Assembly: GCA_017625775.1 (NCBI GenBank)
Contig: JAGAKE010000002.1
Span: 1 to 64,000 of the forward strand
DNA from: Fibrobacteraceae bacterium
Lineage (GTDB): Bacteria > Fibrobacterota > Fibrobacteria > Fibrobacterales > Fibrobacteraceae
DNA length: 64,000 bases
Direction: 5' to 3'
Shown here: piece after piece, positions 63,393 through 64,000 of the stretch
Position numbering within the stretch: position 1 is the first letter of the stretch
How the letters are laid out: the number at the start of each line of letters is the position of its first letter
The notes under the pieces: model-generated
The model's input: the letters and a program-made list of their open reading frames with translations, nothing else
Told to the model about the DNA's origin: nothing
Databases searched by the model: none
Translations under genes and position numbers: made by a program

Positions 63393-63557
63393 AAGTAAAA
63401 GAAAAAAAGTGTTAGCGGTGAAGTATTTTTAAGTTCATAACCAAATATAAAAAGATTGACCTTTGTAGAAAAAAAGTTTGAGAACAATTCTTAAAAAAAT
63501 AATTTCAAAGGAAAGTCTTTTAAAATATGGAGGCTCAAAACAAGGCGTTCAAAAAAA

Positions 63558-63579
63558 TAGTCCGGCGTTCGCCGGACTA
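63558..63579 (-). terminator. Intrinsic terminator of the thioredoxin gene (minus strand)
   Basis: TAGTCCGGCG and CGCCGGACTA form a perfect 10-bp stem with a 2-base spacer. On the minus strand it is followed by seven T, 17 bases past the stop. Confidence 0.82.
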
Positions 63580-63596
63580 AATTCAAAAGCAGAAAA

Positions 63597-63914
63597 TTAA
63601 AGATTTCTGTCTAAAAGAGCTTTCAAAGTATTTTTTGGAACTGCCCCAACAAGATTTCCAACTTCAACGCCGTTTTTAAAAACTTTGAAATTAGGAATAT
63701 TGGTGATTCCGTAACGAGCGCAAATGGCATTACATTGATCTACATCCATTTTAGCTACAATCGCCTGACCAGCGTATTCATCGGCTAGCTCATCGACCAC
63801 AGGACCCATCATTTGGCATGGTCTGCACCAAGTAGCCCAAAAATCTACAAGCACAGGTTGTCCAGAAGCGATAGCCGCATCAAATTTTTCTTCTGAAAGG
63901 TGAATGGCGGGCAT
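63597..63914 (-). CDS. trxA: Thioredoxin with WCRPC active site
   Basis: This is a classical 105-residue thioredoxin fold: VLVDFWATWCRPCQMMGPVVDELA, the central KMDVDQ strand, cis-Pro in NIPNFKVFKNG and the final helix. The redox motif is WCRPC instead of the usual WCGPC, which may change redox potential or partner choice. There is no signal peptide, so it is cytosolic. AGGAG precedes the ATG by 8 bases. It is monocistronic with a strong terminator. Confidence 0.93.
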   Translation of the reverse strand: MPAIHLSEEKFDAAIASGQPVLVDFWATWCRPCQMMGPVVDELADEYAGQAIVAKMDVDQCNAICARYGITNIPNFKVFKNGVEVGNLVGAVPKNTLKALLDRNL

Positions 63915-64000
63915 AAATAAACTCCTAAAAAAGTGAACGCCTATAAGATATAAATAAATTGAATCTAAAGAAAAGAGGAAAATGAAATAGAACGGATTTT

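Overview
The window is one contiguous stretch of an AT-rich bacterial chromosome. It most resembles the Fibrobacter lineage (Fibrobacterota), although the DNA looks more AT-rich than the well-known Fibrobacter type strains. The evidence is a set of secreted plant-wall enzymes (GH9, GH11-CBM6, GH26 and a PL14-like lyase), Ser-rich linkers on a lipoprotein, a PorU-type C25 peptidase typical of type IX secretion, an outer-membrane lipid-transport (Mla) operon, and a class I fumarase suited to succinate-forming metabolism. I see no IS element, prophage, integrase, CRISPR array or rRNA operon.

Layout. 0-5 kb: cut signal-peptide gene, then a leftward set encoding a membrane-tethered solute-binding protein, a Cache-like/HAMP/GGDEF diguanylate cyclase and a CDF metal transporter. 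4.8-10 kb: MacA-MacB type efflux operon, convergent with an S41 protease and a cytosolic leucine-rich-repeat protein. 10.2-12.1 kb: a solitary AIPR-family gene (phage-resistance related) with its own terminator. 12.2-19.2 kb: a compact rightward operon hisE-hisG-(EAL/HDOD)-recR-ysxC-mlaE-mlaF-mlaD-(secreted helical protein). 19-27.6 kb: a TPR-like membrane protein, an SLC13 anion transporter, a cNMP-domain histidine kinase with response regulator, nrdR, a short sigma-70 factor, an RlmI-like methyltransferase and a Ser-linker lipoprotein. 27.7-34.2 kb: a 2178-residue GH9 protein. 34.3-38.4 kb: sensor kinase, receiver and NtrC-like activator. 38.5-41.2 kb: an Ala/Pro/Lys/Glu repeat protein and fumarase. 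41.3-48 kb: GH11 xylanase, GH26 mannanase, an SSS symporter and the PL14-like lyase. 48.1-50.3 kb: a structured repeat, iron alcohol dehydrogenase, a PspC protein and a GGQ release-factor-like protein. 50.3-56.8 kb: lipoprotein, periplasmic protein, PorU-like sortase and a membrane protein in one operon. 56.8-64 kb: DUF3943 barrel, cysK, tRNA-Val with a near-consensus promoter, a second copy of the structured repeat, an NSS symporter, tldD, hisF and thioredoxin.

How it fits together. The GH11 and GH26 enzymes end in short C-terminal domains of the kind removed by type IX sortases, and a PorU-like peptidase lies about 6-9 kb away, so the window carries both apparent cargo and part of the apparent export machinery. 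Signal transduction is prominent: one c-di-GMP synthase, one EAL protein, two histidine kinases, two lone receivers and a sigma-54 activator whose receiver has lost its phosphorylatable Asp.

Most notable observation. Two non-coding copies (48121-48255 and 59526-59701) can be folded into the same five-helix junction. All five helices differ in sequence between the copies while pairing is kept in both, and the unpaired segments are conserved. This is what a structured RNA, or a mobile element encoding one, would look like. I cannot assign it to a named family.
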